A stretch of 64,000 bases of DNA. Origin: Sutterella sp047777475 (GTDB lineage: Bacteria > Pseudomonadota > Gammaproteobacteria > Burkholderiales > Burkholderiaceae_F). The stretch is from the NCBI GenBank assembly GCA_047777475.1, contig JBKEET010000001.1:248001-312000 (forward strand), in the 5' to 3' direction. Of the stretch, positions 1 to 7,570 are shown piece after piece. Both the position numbers and the translations under genes were made by a program. Every line of letters starts with the position of its first letter. Within the stretch, counting starts at the first letter, position 1. Below the pieces are notes generated by a model. The model did no database searches and had not been told where the DNA came from. It worked only from the letters and a program-made list of their open reading frames with translations.

Positions 1-1022
1 CCGACGACCACCATGATGATGCCGGCGATGATGACGGACCAGCGCAGAAGGAAGCCGCAGATCATGATGCCGCCCGCGGGCACCATGCTCTGGTTGTAGA
101 AGGCCGCGAAGCACACGAGCACGCCCATCACGATGCCGAGCGGCAGGACGTTCAGGGATTTCGTGAGCGGGATCTTGGCGGCGGCGAGCACGGCGCCGCC
201 CGCGATGCCGACGCTCACCACGGCCTGCATCACGGCGCCCTGCGAGAGGTCCATGCCGAGCGCCTCGTCGCACCACTTGAGCACGAGGAACTGCAGCACC
301 GAGCCGGCGCCCCAGAAGAGCGAGGTGACCGAAAGCGAGATCTGGCCGAGGGGGTCGTGCCAAAGCACGTTGCAGCTCTGCATGAAGCCCTTGATCGAGT
401 CGTAGGGGTCGAATTTCTGGGGCGGATAGCGCACGCCCGTGTCGGGAATGGCGAGGTTGACGATGGCGGCGGCGACGTAGACGAAGGTGATGACGAAGAT
501 GGCGCCCTGCGCGAACGAGGTGAGGCCGATGGCGTTCAGGTGGAAGGCCGAAAGCACCGGCGCGGCGATTTCTGGCTTGATGAGCACGCCGCCCAGCACG
601 ATGCCGAGAATGATCGAGACGACGGTGAGGCCTTCTATCCAGCCGTTGGCCACGACGAGCATCTTGGGCGGCAGGAGTTCCGTGAGGATGCCGTACTTGG
701 CGGGCGAATAGGCGGCCGCGCCGATGCCGACGATGGCGTAGGCAAGCAGCGGGTGCCCGCCGAAAAGCATCAGCAGGCATCCGACGGCCTTGATCGCGTT
801 CGTGATGAACATCACGTGGCCCTTGGGCATCGAGTCGGCGAAAATGCCGACCCAGGCCGCCAGGCAGATGTAGCTGACGACGAAAAAGAGCTTGAGCAGC
901 GGTGTCATCCACTCCGGAGCGTTGATGCTGGCAAGCAGGGCGATGGCGGCGATCAGGAGCGCGTTGTCGGCTAGCGACGAGAGAAACTGCGCGCACATGA
1001 TGGTGTAAAAACCGCGTTTCAT
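1..1022 (-). CDS. lplT: Lysophospholipid transporter LplT (MFS), 3' end outside window
   Basis: The reading frame starts at the ATG complementary to 1020-1022 and runs off the left edge, leaving about 340 residues of a family usually near 400-430. The protein opens MKRGFYTIMCAQFLSSLADN and contains the PAKYGILTELLP motif of LplT-type major facilitator transporters, with repeated hydrophobic helices. LplT flips lysophospholipids across the inner membrane for re-acylation. It is divergent from alr, a neighbourhood also familiar from other betaproteobacteria. The identification is by family resemblance; the C-terminus cannot be checked. Confidence 0.85.
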   Translation of the reverse strand, partial: MKRGFYTIMCAQFLSSLADNALLIAAIALLASINAPEWMTPLLKLFFVVSYICLAAWVGIFADSMPKGHVMFITNAIKAVGCLLMLFGGHPLLAYAIVGIGAAAYSPAKYGILTELLPPKMLVVANGWIEGLTVVSIILGIVLGGVLIKPEIAAPVLSAFHLNAIGLTSFAQGAIFVITFVYVAAAIVNLAIPDTGVRYPPQKFDPYDSIKGFMQSCNVLWHDPLGQISLSVTSLFWGAGSVLQFLVLKWCDEALGMDLSQGAVMQAVVSVGIAGGAVLAAAKIPLTKSLNVLPLGIVMGVLVCFAAFYNQSMVPAGGIMICGFLLRWSVIIAGIIMVVV

Positions 1023-1240
1023 ACTCTATGGTCTGTCCCGTATTATGCTGATTGAACAAAGTTTACAGCGCAATATAAGCCACTGAATGGGCCCGCGGGA
1101 AACTTTGTTTCAGATTGACCTTCGGCGAATTCCGCCAAAGCTTCCCGGGGCGAGTAAGATTTACGCTTCGGCAGTGCATTGCGGAAACGCTCGGTGCCGC
1201 TCACTTGCACGCTATTCGCACTTTATACAGAACAAAAGAA

Positions 1241-2323
1241 ATGCCCCGTCCTATATTTGCTGAAATTGATATCCCGGCGATGAAGCACAACCTTGCGCGC
1301 GTTCGCCGCAATGCCGGCTCCCGCACGCTCTGGGCCGTCGTGAAGGCCAACGCTTACGGCCACGGCCTCGAAAACGCCGTCGAGGCGTTCGCCGACGCCG
1401 ACGGACTGGCGACCATCGACCTCTGCGACGCCAAGAGGGCTCGCGACGCGGGCTGGAAAAAGCGCATCCTGCTGCTCGAGGGCTTTTTCGACGAAGAGGA
1501 CATCGAGCCGCTGCAGGAGCTCGACGTCGAGACCGTCGTGCACTCGCGCTGGCAGATCGACATCCTCAAGAAGCTGCCGCTCCGGTGCGTGAAGGTGCAC
1601 GTCAAGATCAACTCCGGCATGAACCGCCTTGGGTTCCGCCCCGCCGAGTACGAGGCCGTCGCCAAGGAACTCGCCGCGATCAAGGGCGTGCAGGTGATGG
1701 GCGTGGTGACGCATTTCGCCAACTCCGAGCCGAGCTACGGCGAAAAGCGCCCCGGCTCCGTCTCGATGCAGCTCTCGCGCATGGCGCAGATCACCGGGAC
1801 CGTCCCCTCGCACTGCATGGCCAACTCTGGCGCCATCATGTGGCACCCCGAAGTGGGCGGCGAGGGCTGCCGCGCGGGCATCGTGCTCTACGGCGTGAGC
1901 CCCGACTCGTCGATCAGCTCCGAAGAGCTCGGGCTCGAGCCCGCGATGACGCTCGCCGCGAAGATCATCGCCGTGCAGAACATCGCCCCGGGCGAAGTCG
2001 TGGGCTACGGCTCGCGCTGGTGCGCCAAGCGCCCCTCGCGCATCGCCGTGGTGGCCTGCGGCTACGCCGACGGCTATCCGCGCTCGATGCCGGACGGCGC
2101 TCCCGTCTGGGTCGAGGGCAAGATCGCGCCGCTCACGGGTGCCGTCTCGATGGACATGCTCGAAATCGACATCACCGACGTGCCCGAAGCGCACGTCGGG
2201 AGCCTCGTCGAGCTCTGGGGCCGCCACCTGCCCGTCAACCGCGTGGCCGCGGCCTGCGGCACGATCGGCTACGAGCTGCTGTGCGCGCTTGCGCGCCGCG
2301 TGCCGATCCAGGTCCGCCGCTGA
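1241..2323 (+). CDS. alr: Alanine racemase
   Basis: This PLP enzyme interconverts L- and D-alanine to supply D-Ala for peptidoglycan. The N-terminal motif AVVKANAYGHG contains the PLP lysine (K35), and the VGYGSRW motif carries the second catalytic base, Y256. An upstream in-frame start at 1115 exists, but starting at 1241 (MPRPIFAEIDI) gives 360 residues, the normal family length, with the expected N-terminal strand. radA begins 45 bp downstream on the same strand, so co-transcription is plausible. Confidence 0.95.
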   Translation: MPRPIFAEIDIPAMKHNLARVRRNAGSRTLWAVVKANAYGHGLENAVEAFADADGLATIDLCDAKRARDAGWKKRILLLEGFFDEEDIEPLQELDVETVVHSRWQIDILKKLPLRCVKVHVKINSGMNRLGFRPAEYEAVAKELAAIKGVQVMGVVTHFANSEPSYGEKRPGSVSMQLSRMAQITGTVPSHCMANSGAIMWHPEVGGEGCRAGIVLYGVSPDSSISSEELGLEPAMTLAAKIIAVQNIAPGEVVGYGSRWCAKRPSRIAVVACGYADGYPRSMPDGAPVWVEGKIAPLTGAVSMDMLEIDITDVPEAHVGSLVELWGRHLPVNRVAAACGTIGYELLCALARRVPIQVRR

Positions 2324-2368
2324 TTCTCGCTCTCTATCACTCTTTATAAAAGGACGTCCTCTCAAGGC

Positions 2369-3769
2369 ATGGCATCGAAAAGCGCCCGCGTACGCACCGA
2401 ATACGTCTGCACCGAGTGCGGCGGCACCACGCCGAAGTGGCAGGGCCAGTGCCCGCACTGCAAGGCGTGGAACACGCTGCAGGAATTCACCGTGAGGGAA
2501 GGCGCCGCCGCGCGCTGGAGCGGCGCTTCGGCGCGCCCCGCGCAGGGCTTCGTCGACACCACGGGCTCGCTCACCGACCTTTCCGAAGTGGACGTCGCCG
2601 AGGTGCCGCGCACCGTCACGGGGCTCGAGGAATTCGACCGCGTCATGGGCGGCGGGCTCGTGAAGGGCTGCGTCGCGCTGATCGGCGGCGACCCCGGCAT
2701 CGGCAAGTCGACGCTCCTCCTTCAGGTGATGGCTCGCCTCGTCGCGCTCGGCAGGAAGGCGCTTTACGTCTCGGGCGAGGAGAGCGCGCAGCAGATTGCG
2801 CTCCGCGCGCGGCGCCTGCAGCTCGAGCCCAAGGGCCTCGCGCTCATGAGCGAAATCGAGCTCGAGCACATCGAAGAGGTGATCCGCCGCCACAGGCCCG
2901 AGTTCGTTGTGATCGACTCGATCCAGACGATCTTCTCGAGCGCGCTCGACAGCGCGCCCGGCTCCGTCTCGCAGGTGCGCGAGTGCGCCGCGCGGCTCAC
3001 CCGCATCGCCAAGACCGAGGGCTCGACCCTCATCTTCGTCGGGCACGTCACCAAGGACGGCTCGCTCGCCGGCCCGCGCATCCTCGAGCACATCGTCGAC
3101 ACGGTGCTTTATTTCGAAGGCGACCAGCACTCGAACTTCCGGCTCGTGCGCGCCTTCAAGAACCGCTTCGGCGCGGTGAACGAGCTGGGCGTCTTCGCCA
3201 TGACGGACCACGGCCTCGTCGGCGTGAGGAACCCCTCGGCGATCTTCCTTTCCGAATACCGCAGCGACGTGCCGGGATCGGTCGTCATGGTGACGCAGGA
3301 AGGCACGCGCCCGCTCCTGGTGGAGCTGCAGGCGCTCGTCGACGAGTCGCAGCTCCCGGCGCCGCGGCGCCTCGCTGTCGGCGTCGACTCGCAGCGCCTG
3401 GCGATGCTCCTTGCCGTGATGCACCGCCACGCGGGGGCCGACTGCTACAACCAGGACGTCTACGTCAACGCCGTGGGCGGCGTCAAGATCACCGAAACGG
3501 CGGTCGACCTGGCGCTCATCTGCGCGATTTACTCGAGCCTGCAGAACCGGCCCGTGCTCCGCGGCACGGTGATCTTCGGCGAAGTGGGCCTCGCGGGCGA
3601 AATCCGTCCCTCGCCGCGCGGCCAGGAAAGGCTCCGCGAAGCGGCCAAGCTCGGTTTCTCGCGGGCCGTGATCCCGCGCGCCAACGCGCCGCGCACTCCC
3701 ATCGAGGGGCTCGACGTCTTTGCCGTCGAGCGCCTGCCCGAGGCGCTCGAGGCCGCGCTCGGGGGCTGA
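2369..3769 (+). CDS. radA: DNA repair protein RadA
   Basis: The product is a RecA-like ATPase that helps process recombination intermediates. It has an N-terminal C4 zinc finger (C14, C17, C28, C31), a Walker A motif GGDPGIGKST at residues 106-115, the RadA-specific KNRFG motif at 264-268, and a C-terminal Lon-like domain without the protease Ser-Lys pair. The length of 466 residues matches the family. It follows alr by 45 bp. Confidence 0.97.
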   Translation: MASKSARVRTEYVCTECGGTTPKWQGQCPHCKAWNTLQEFTVREGAAARWSGASARPAQGFVDTTGSLTDLSEVDVAEVPRTVTGLEEFDRVMGGGLVKGCVALIGGDPGIGKSTLLLQVMARLVALGRKALYVSGEESAQQIALRARRLQLEPKGLALMSEIELEHIEEVIRRHRPEFVVIDSIQTIFSSALDSAPGSVSQVRECAARLTRIAKTEGSTLIFVGHVTKDGSLAGPRILEHIVDTVLYFEGDQHSNFRLVRAFKNRFGAVNELGVFAMTDHGLVGVRNPSAIFLSEYRSDVPGSVVMVTQEGTRPLLVELQALVDESQLPAPRRLAVGVDSQRLAMLLAVMHRHAGADCYNQDVYVNAVGGVKITETAVDLALICAIYSSLQNRPVLRGTVIFGEVGLAGEIRPSPRGQERLREAAKLGFSRAVIPRANAPRTPIEGLDVFAVERLPEALEAALGG

Positions 3770-3859
3770 GGCCGCCGGCGGGGCAAGGTTCCCTTTTACC
3801 GACCTTATTAGTTGGTGTCTATCGATCCGTGCTCGGCTAAAATATAAAAACTTTTGGGT

Positions 3860-3894
3860 CGCCGGCTTCCTCGCGCGAGGGCCGGCGGCGTTTT
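3860..3894 (+). promoter_or_regulatory. GC-rich leader hairpin followed by TTTT before the UreE-like gene
   Basis: CGCCGGC (3860-3866) pairs with GCCGGCG (3881-3887), with the palindrome CCTCGCGCGAGG (3869-3880) inside, followed by GCG and TTTT. It lies between an AT-rich -10-like stretch (TAAAAT, about 3838-3843) and the start codon at 3911. It resembles an attenuator or a weak terminator. Alternatively it could terminate readthrough from radA. No riboswitch class was recognised. Confidence 0.4.
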
Positions 3895-3910
3895 GCAAGG
3901 ATATTCAGAA

Positions 3911-4726
3911 ATGACGACTCTTACCAAGCTTCTTCCGGCCGATGCCGCGCCCGCCAAGCCGATCCTGGACCGCGCTCAGCCGATCGTTCTCACTTCCGCC
4001 CAGCGCATGAGCTGGGGCGATGCGTTCGAAACCGAGGGCGGCAAGGTTGCCGTCGCCGTCGAGGAAAAGCGCCCGCTGCACGTCAACGACGTGTTCCTCG
4101 ACGATGCGGGCAAGTTCTGGGTCGTGCGCCCGGCCGTCGAAAAGGTGCTCCACGTCTCGGGCGACCTGCGCACGATGCAGGAAGCCGCCGCGGCGCTCAT
4201 CAACCGCGGCGTCGAAGTCGCCGAGGCGCCCGAGGGCTTTGCGGTGCTGCCGCTGCCCAACCTCGAGAAGATGCTCAGGATGATCGGCCTCGAGACGACC
4301 GAGGTCGAAGAGGCCTTCGAGCCGGTGCGCATCGAGCGCCGCCACGGCTGCTGCGGCCATCACCACCATCACCACGGCGAGGGCGAGTGCGGCTGCGGAT
4401 GCGGCCACGACCACGAGCATGAGGAAGACGAGTGCTGCTGCGGCCACGACCATCACCATGACGATGACGAATGCTGCTGCGGCCATGACCACGAGCACGA
4501 GGAAGGCGAGTGCTGCTGCGGGCACGACCATCACCACGACGATGACGAATGCTGCTGCGGCCATGACCATGAGCATGAGGAAGGCGAGTGCTGCTGCGGG
4601 CATGACCATCATCACGATGATGACGAATGCTGCTGCGGCCATGACCATCATCATGAAGAAGGCGAGTGCGGCTGCGGCCATCACCATCACCACGGCGAAG
4701 GCGAAAGCTGCAGCTGCGGCAAGTAA
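3911..4726 (+). CDS. UreE-like metallochaperone with tandem His/Cys tail
   Basis: Residues 1-144 resemble the two UreE domains. The C-terminal part LPNLEKMLRMIGLETTEVE aligns with the UreE segment that precedes the FEPE motif, here FEPV. Residues 145-271 are a metal-binding tail built from about eight 13-residue units of the type GHDHEHEEGECCC alternating with GHDHHHDDDECCC. Ordinary UreE tails are short and His-only; the CCC triplets are unusual. The dimer-interface His of the UreE GNRH motif is replaced (INRG). No urease or hydrogenase gene is in the window. Start chosen at 3911 because the upstream in-frame extension is arginine-rich and lies in the leader hairpin. Nickel, zinc or copper storage or delivery is inferred. 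Confidence 0.7.
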   Translation: MTTLTKLLPADAAPAKPILDRAQPIVLTSAQRMSWGDAFETEGGKVAVAVEEKRPLHVNDVFLDDAGKFWVVRPAVEKVLHVSGDLRTMQEAAAALINRGVEVAEAPEGFAVLPLPNLEKMLRMIGLETTEVEEAFEPVRIERRHGCCGHHHHHHGEGECGCGCGHDHEHEEDECCCGHDHHHDDDECCCGHDHEHEEGECCCGHDHHHDDDECCCGHDHEHEEGECCCGHDHHHDDDECCCGHDHHHEEGECGCGHHHHHGEGESCSCGK

Positions 4727-4746
4727 GCGCCCGGCGCCCTGAAAGC

Positions 4747-4786
4747 CGAAGCCCCGTTTTCCGAAAAAAGGGAAAGCGGGGCTTTT
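4747..4786 (+). terminator. Rho-independent terminator after the UreE-like gene
   Basis: An inverted repeat (AAGCCCCG with TTTCC, and GGGAAA with GCGGGGCTT) is followed by a T run, 20 bp after the stop codon. Confidence 0.8.
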
Positions 4787-4869
4787 TGCTGTCCGCAGGA
4801 AATTTCAAGAAAGGGGAAACCGCCGCCCGCGGGAAAGGGAAGGGGGCGGAAGCCGGAATAATGACGGGA

Positions 4870-4954
4870 TGGTGCGGGAGACCGGATTTGAACCGGCATG
4901 CCTAACGGCGTCAGGACCTAAACCTGGTGCGTCTACCAATTTCGCCACCCCCGC
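4870..4954 (-). tRNA. tRNA-Leu (anticodon UAG)
   Basis: On the minus strand the sequence begins GCGGGGGTGGCG and ends CCGCACCA with an encoded CCA. The anticodon loop reads TTTAGGT, giving UAG. At 85 nt it has the long variable arm expected of a class II leucine tRNA, and the T-loop GGTTCAAATCC is intact. The acceptor stem pairs over 7 bp with one G-U. Confidence 0.95.
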
Positions 4955-4988
4955 ACGCACGGCGAGCATTCTAGCGGAAAAGCGCCGC

Positions 4989-5510
4989 CTAAAGCGAAAG
5001 CGGCGCGCGCCGGCCGGTGCTCTCCTCGAGCAGGCGCAGCCGCTCGCGGTTGTACTCGCCCCAGGTGATGGTGCCGTTCAGAAGTCCGTTCTGCATGCGC
5101 TCGACCCTCGGGTCGACCTTTTCCCTCGAGTGCTGCACGATCGCGCGGTACTCCTCGAGGCCGCTCGCCGTCATCATGCGGCGCGTCTCTTCGTTAAGCC
5201 GCTTCATCTCGGCGAAGGCTTCGCGGGCGGCTTTCTTCTGCGCCCAGGTGGCGCGGGAGGTGTCCCGCACCTGCGCGCGCGTCATGCCGGAGGGCAGGCA
5301 CGGCGTCTTGGCGTAGTAAGCCTGCGTCGACGCGCGGCTGCAGATTTCGGCCATGAGGCGGGAGACCTGCGCGATGCGCGCCCGGTAGTCGGGCGTGATG
5401 GTCGTCGGGCCGTTCCCGCGCAGGTCTTCGTCTTCGGAAGGCGCCGGGGCGCCGCACGCGGCCAGAAGCAGCGCCGCCGAGCAGGCGGCGATCATCGGAA
5501 GAATTCGCAT
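4989..5510 (-). CDS. Small hypothetical lipoprotein
   Basis: The 173-residue product has a lipoprotein signal peptide ending in LLLAAC (lipid-attachment Cys at residue 19). A charged, probably helical domain follows, with two further Cys around residues 57-68. No family was recognised. It stands alone on the minus strand between tRNA-Leu and the left end of the insertion sequence, about 30 bp from the IS boundary. The IS may therefore have displaced its original promoter. Confidence 0.65.
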   Translation of the reverse strand: MRILPMIAACSAALLLAACGAPAPSEDEDLRGNGPTTITPDYRARIAQVSRLMAEICSRASTQAYYAKTPCLPSGMTRAQVRDTSRATWAQKKAAREAFAEMKRLNEETRRMMTASGLEEYRAIVQHSREKVDPRVERMQNGLLNGTITWGEYNRERLRLLEESTGRRAPLSL

Positions 5511-5598
5511 CGGAACGTTCAGTTTACAAACACACTATTAAGCCTGACTTCGCGGGGATAAGTTATGAAACGCCCATAACCGATTCGTCCGTAGCCTC

Positions 5599-5642
5599 TT
5601 AACCCCTTGTATCGCAGGTTTTTCAGAGCGGCAAGGGGTTAA
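5599..5642. repeat. Inverted repeat inside the IS left end
   Basis: TTAACCCCTTG (5599-5609) is perfectly complementary to CAAGGGGTTAA (5632-5642), followed by an A/T-rich stretch. It lies between the left terminal repeat and the transposase promoter and could insulate the transposase from outside transcription. Confidence 0.6.
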
Positions 5643-5705
5643 AAATTGCCCGTGTATGCATAATATATTGTATAATGTAGCATATGCATACGACAGGCAG
5701 TCACT

Positions 5706-7253
5706 ATGACGATCAGTTTTCAGACTCAGGGCGGTCACACTTACGGTACGCTCTGCACAGTTACCCGCGTCGGGCAAAAAGTTATCAAAACCTACGGGGA
5801 ATCCTTGGGGCGAGTTGTTGATAAGGAGCGGCTTGTCTTTTACAGCCGCTCACGGGGCTTGTTCCAGTACGATCCGGAAACGGGAAGCTATCTTCCCGCT
5901 CCGCCTGACGTCGAAATGCCGAAGCGCAAATCCAGATTAAAGGTCCCGGCTCAGTTGGTCTCTTTTGTTTTCGGGGACGTTTATCTGCTGGATCGATTCA
6001 TGGACAAGCTTGGCTTGTATCCTGTTCTGGAATCTGCATACAAAGATCGACTGGATGCTCTCAAAGCCATGGTGTGCTTCTACTTGGTCAGCACCCTGAG
6101 CAACTGTTATGCCGGTCAGTGGCTGGAGCGAAGCATCGCGCACCGGCTATTCCCTCAGGCCCATCTTTCAAGCTCGCAAGTCTCCGATCTCTTGAAATAC
6201 CTCGGAGATCCCTCGCGACAGCAGGTCTTTTTCTTGAATTACCTGCAATGGTTTGTTGACAGTCATGCCACCGACAAGCTTGGGCACATCTTGATCGATA
6301 GTACCGGCCTGCCCAACAGCATCCACTTCAGCCTGACGGCGATCAGCAACCACAACGGCGACATCAACAATGAGGTTCGGCTAATTTACGTGGTTCAGCA
6401 AACAACCGGCTTGCCAATCTACATGCGCTGTGTTCCAGGAAATATCATTGACATCAACACCCTCAAGAGAACCATTCTGGAACTCAAGCAGATGGGGGTG
6501 GACACCAACTTTGCCATTACCGATGCCGGCTACCTGTCCGAAGAAAACGTCAATACGTTTTATGAGGAACAGGTCTCCTTCCTGGCCAGGCTTCAGCCCA
6601 ACCGCCGCCTGTTCAAATCCATTGTGAAGGAGCATCTGGCGGACACCAAGGAAAATGGTGTATTGGTCAAGCAAAACAACCGTCTGGTCAGAATTAAGAA
6701 AGTCTCTTGCCAACTCAATGAGAAGATCGGAAAGAACGGAAAGGTCATTGAGCCCGGGCACTCAGCCTACGCTTATCTTTGCATTGATCTGCAACGATCG
6801 GCGCTCGAACAACTGTCTCTGATTGAGAAGGTTGCCGAGGGCTCGCTGAGTACCGAAAGCTACGAAAGCAAGATCGAAAAGGCCGGCATTTTCATGTTGG
6901 TCTCCAAGCGGAGCATTGCGCCAAGCAAGGTGCTGGAGATCTACTACACGAGACAGGAAATCGAACAGGTTTTCGATTTGGGAAAGAACTATGCCGGCAT
7001 GCTGCCGTTGTCTGTACAGACGGAGGAAACATTCCGCGGGCACATGGTGCTCACTTTTATTGCCACCATCGTGGCGAAATTGTTGTCGGATCGCCTGAAG
7101 GAAACCAAGTATCCGATCCAACCGACACTGGCCAATTTAGCAACGCAGTCATGCTCTGAGATAAAAGGATGCTTGATTACTTCCGAGCCCAACAAGGTGA
7201 CTCGACTCGCCTATAAAGCGGCCGGAGTCGAGTACCCCGTATGCATAGAATAA
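5706..7253 (+). CDS. IS1634 family DDE transposase
   Basis: This 515-residue transposase has the DDE catalytic triad in family-typical contexts: D198 in LIDSTG, D273 in AITDAGY, and E420 in the YYTRQEIEQVFDLGKN signature. The frame is uninterrupted, so the element is potentially active. A strong AT-rich promoter region (TATAAT at about 5674-5679) precedes the start. Codon use is unlike that of neighbouring genes, with many A/T third positions. Confidence 0.9.
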   Translation: MTISFQTQGGHTYGTLCTVTRVGQKVIKTYGESLGRVVDKERLVFYSRSRGLFQYDPETGSYLPAPPDVEMPKRKSRLKVPAQLVSFVFGDVYLLDRFMDKLGLYPVLESAYKDRLDALKAMVCFYLVSTLSNCYAGQWLERSIAHRLFPQAHLSSSQVSDLLKYLGDPSRQQVFFLNYLQWFVDSHATDKLGHILIDSTGLPNSIHFSLTAISNHNGDINNEVRLIYVVQQTTGLPIYMRCVPGNIIDINTLKRTILELKQMGVDTNFAITDAGYLSEENVNTFYEEQVSFLARLQPNRRLFKSIVKEHLADTKENGVLVKQNNRLVRIKKVSCQLNEKIGKNGKVIEPGHSAYAYLCIDLQRSALEQLSLIEKVAEGSLSTESYESKIEKAGIFMLVSKRSIAPSKVLEIYYTRQEIEQVFDLGKNYAGMLPLSVQTEETFRGHMVLTFIATIVAKLLSDRLKETKYPIQPTLANLATQSCSEIKGCLITSEPNKVTRLAYKAAGVEYPVCIE

Positions 7254-7570
7254 GTCCGCGAACTCAGGGTAAGAATTTGTTCAATTGTAACCGTCCCGGG
7301 TCAGGGCGACGGCGAAGCGCGCACGCGCGCGGCGCTTCGAAGGCCGCCGCAGGGGGCCGCCGCGGCGCGGGCGCAGGGGATAGTTCTTGGGTATAATCTC
7401 CCAATTCGTGTCTGCCCGCAATCCGCGAGACTTCCGGGCAGGTGCGATGCGGCGCCCGCAGGGGTGCCGGGGATACGATTTTTCACGGCTCAGGCGGGCG
7501 GTTCAGCGCCGCCGGGCTTTAACCGCCGTCCCGCCGCAGTGCGGGGCGCTTAACACACAAAGTGAACACA
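7254..7570. other. Non-coding stretch: IS right end and tig promoter
   Basis: The first 15 bases are the right terminal repeat of the IS. After a GC-rich stretch, TATAAT at 7392-7397 forms a good -10 hexamer, leaving a leader of roughly 170 bases before tig. No gene is apparent. Confidence 0.6.

Larger units (their letters stand above)
5543..7268 (+). mobile_element. IS1634-type insertion sequence
   Basis: The element is bounded by imperfect terminal inverted repeats: CCTGACTTCGCGG at 5543-5555, and the complement of 7256-7268, which reads CCTGAGTTCGCGG (12 of 13 match). The similarity continues inward through TTAT..TATG. It encloses a single intact transposase. Its base composition is visibly more AT-rich than the flanks, consistent with acquisition. 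A clean target duplication was not established; TAAG occurs at 5539-5542 and 7270-7273 but is offset by one base on the right. Confidence 0.8.

Noticed and set aside
1223..3898. An 891-residue minus-strand open frame across alr and radA
   Set aside because: A shadow of two conserved genes on the plus strand, low-complexity in His/Arg/Asp/Glu.
4400..4680. Possible CRISPR-like array
   Set aside because: The repeats are in-frame 13-codon coding units with no spacers, so they are protein repeats.
4275..4808. Repeat-bearing frame on the minus strand of the UreE-like tail
   Set aside because: It is the complement of the His/Cys repeat and gives only an Arg/Ser-rich translation.
5539..7273. A 4-bp TAAG target duplication around the IS
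   Set aside because: The right copy is offset by one base from the inverted repeat; IS1634 elements usually make longer duplications, so it may be chance.
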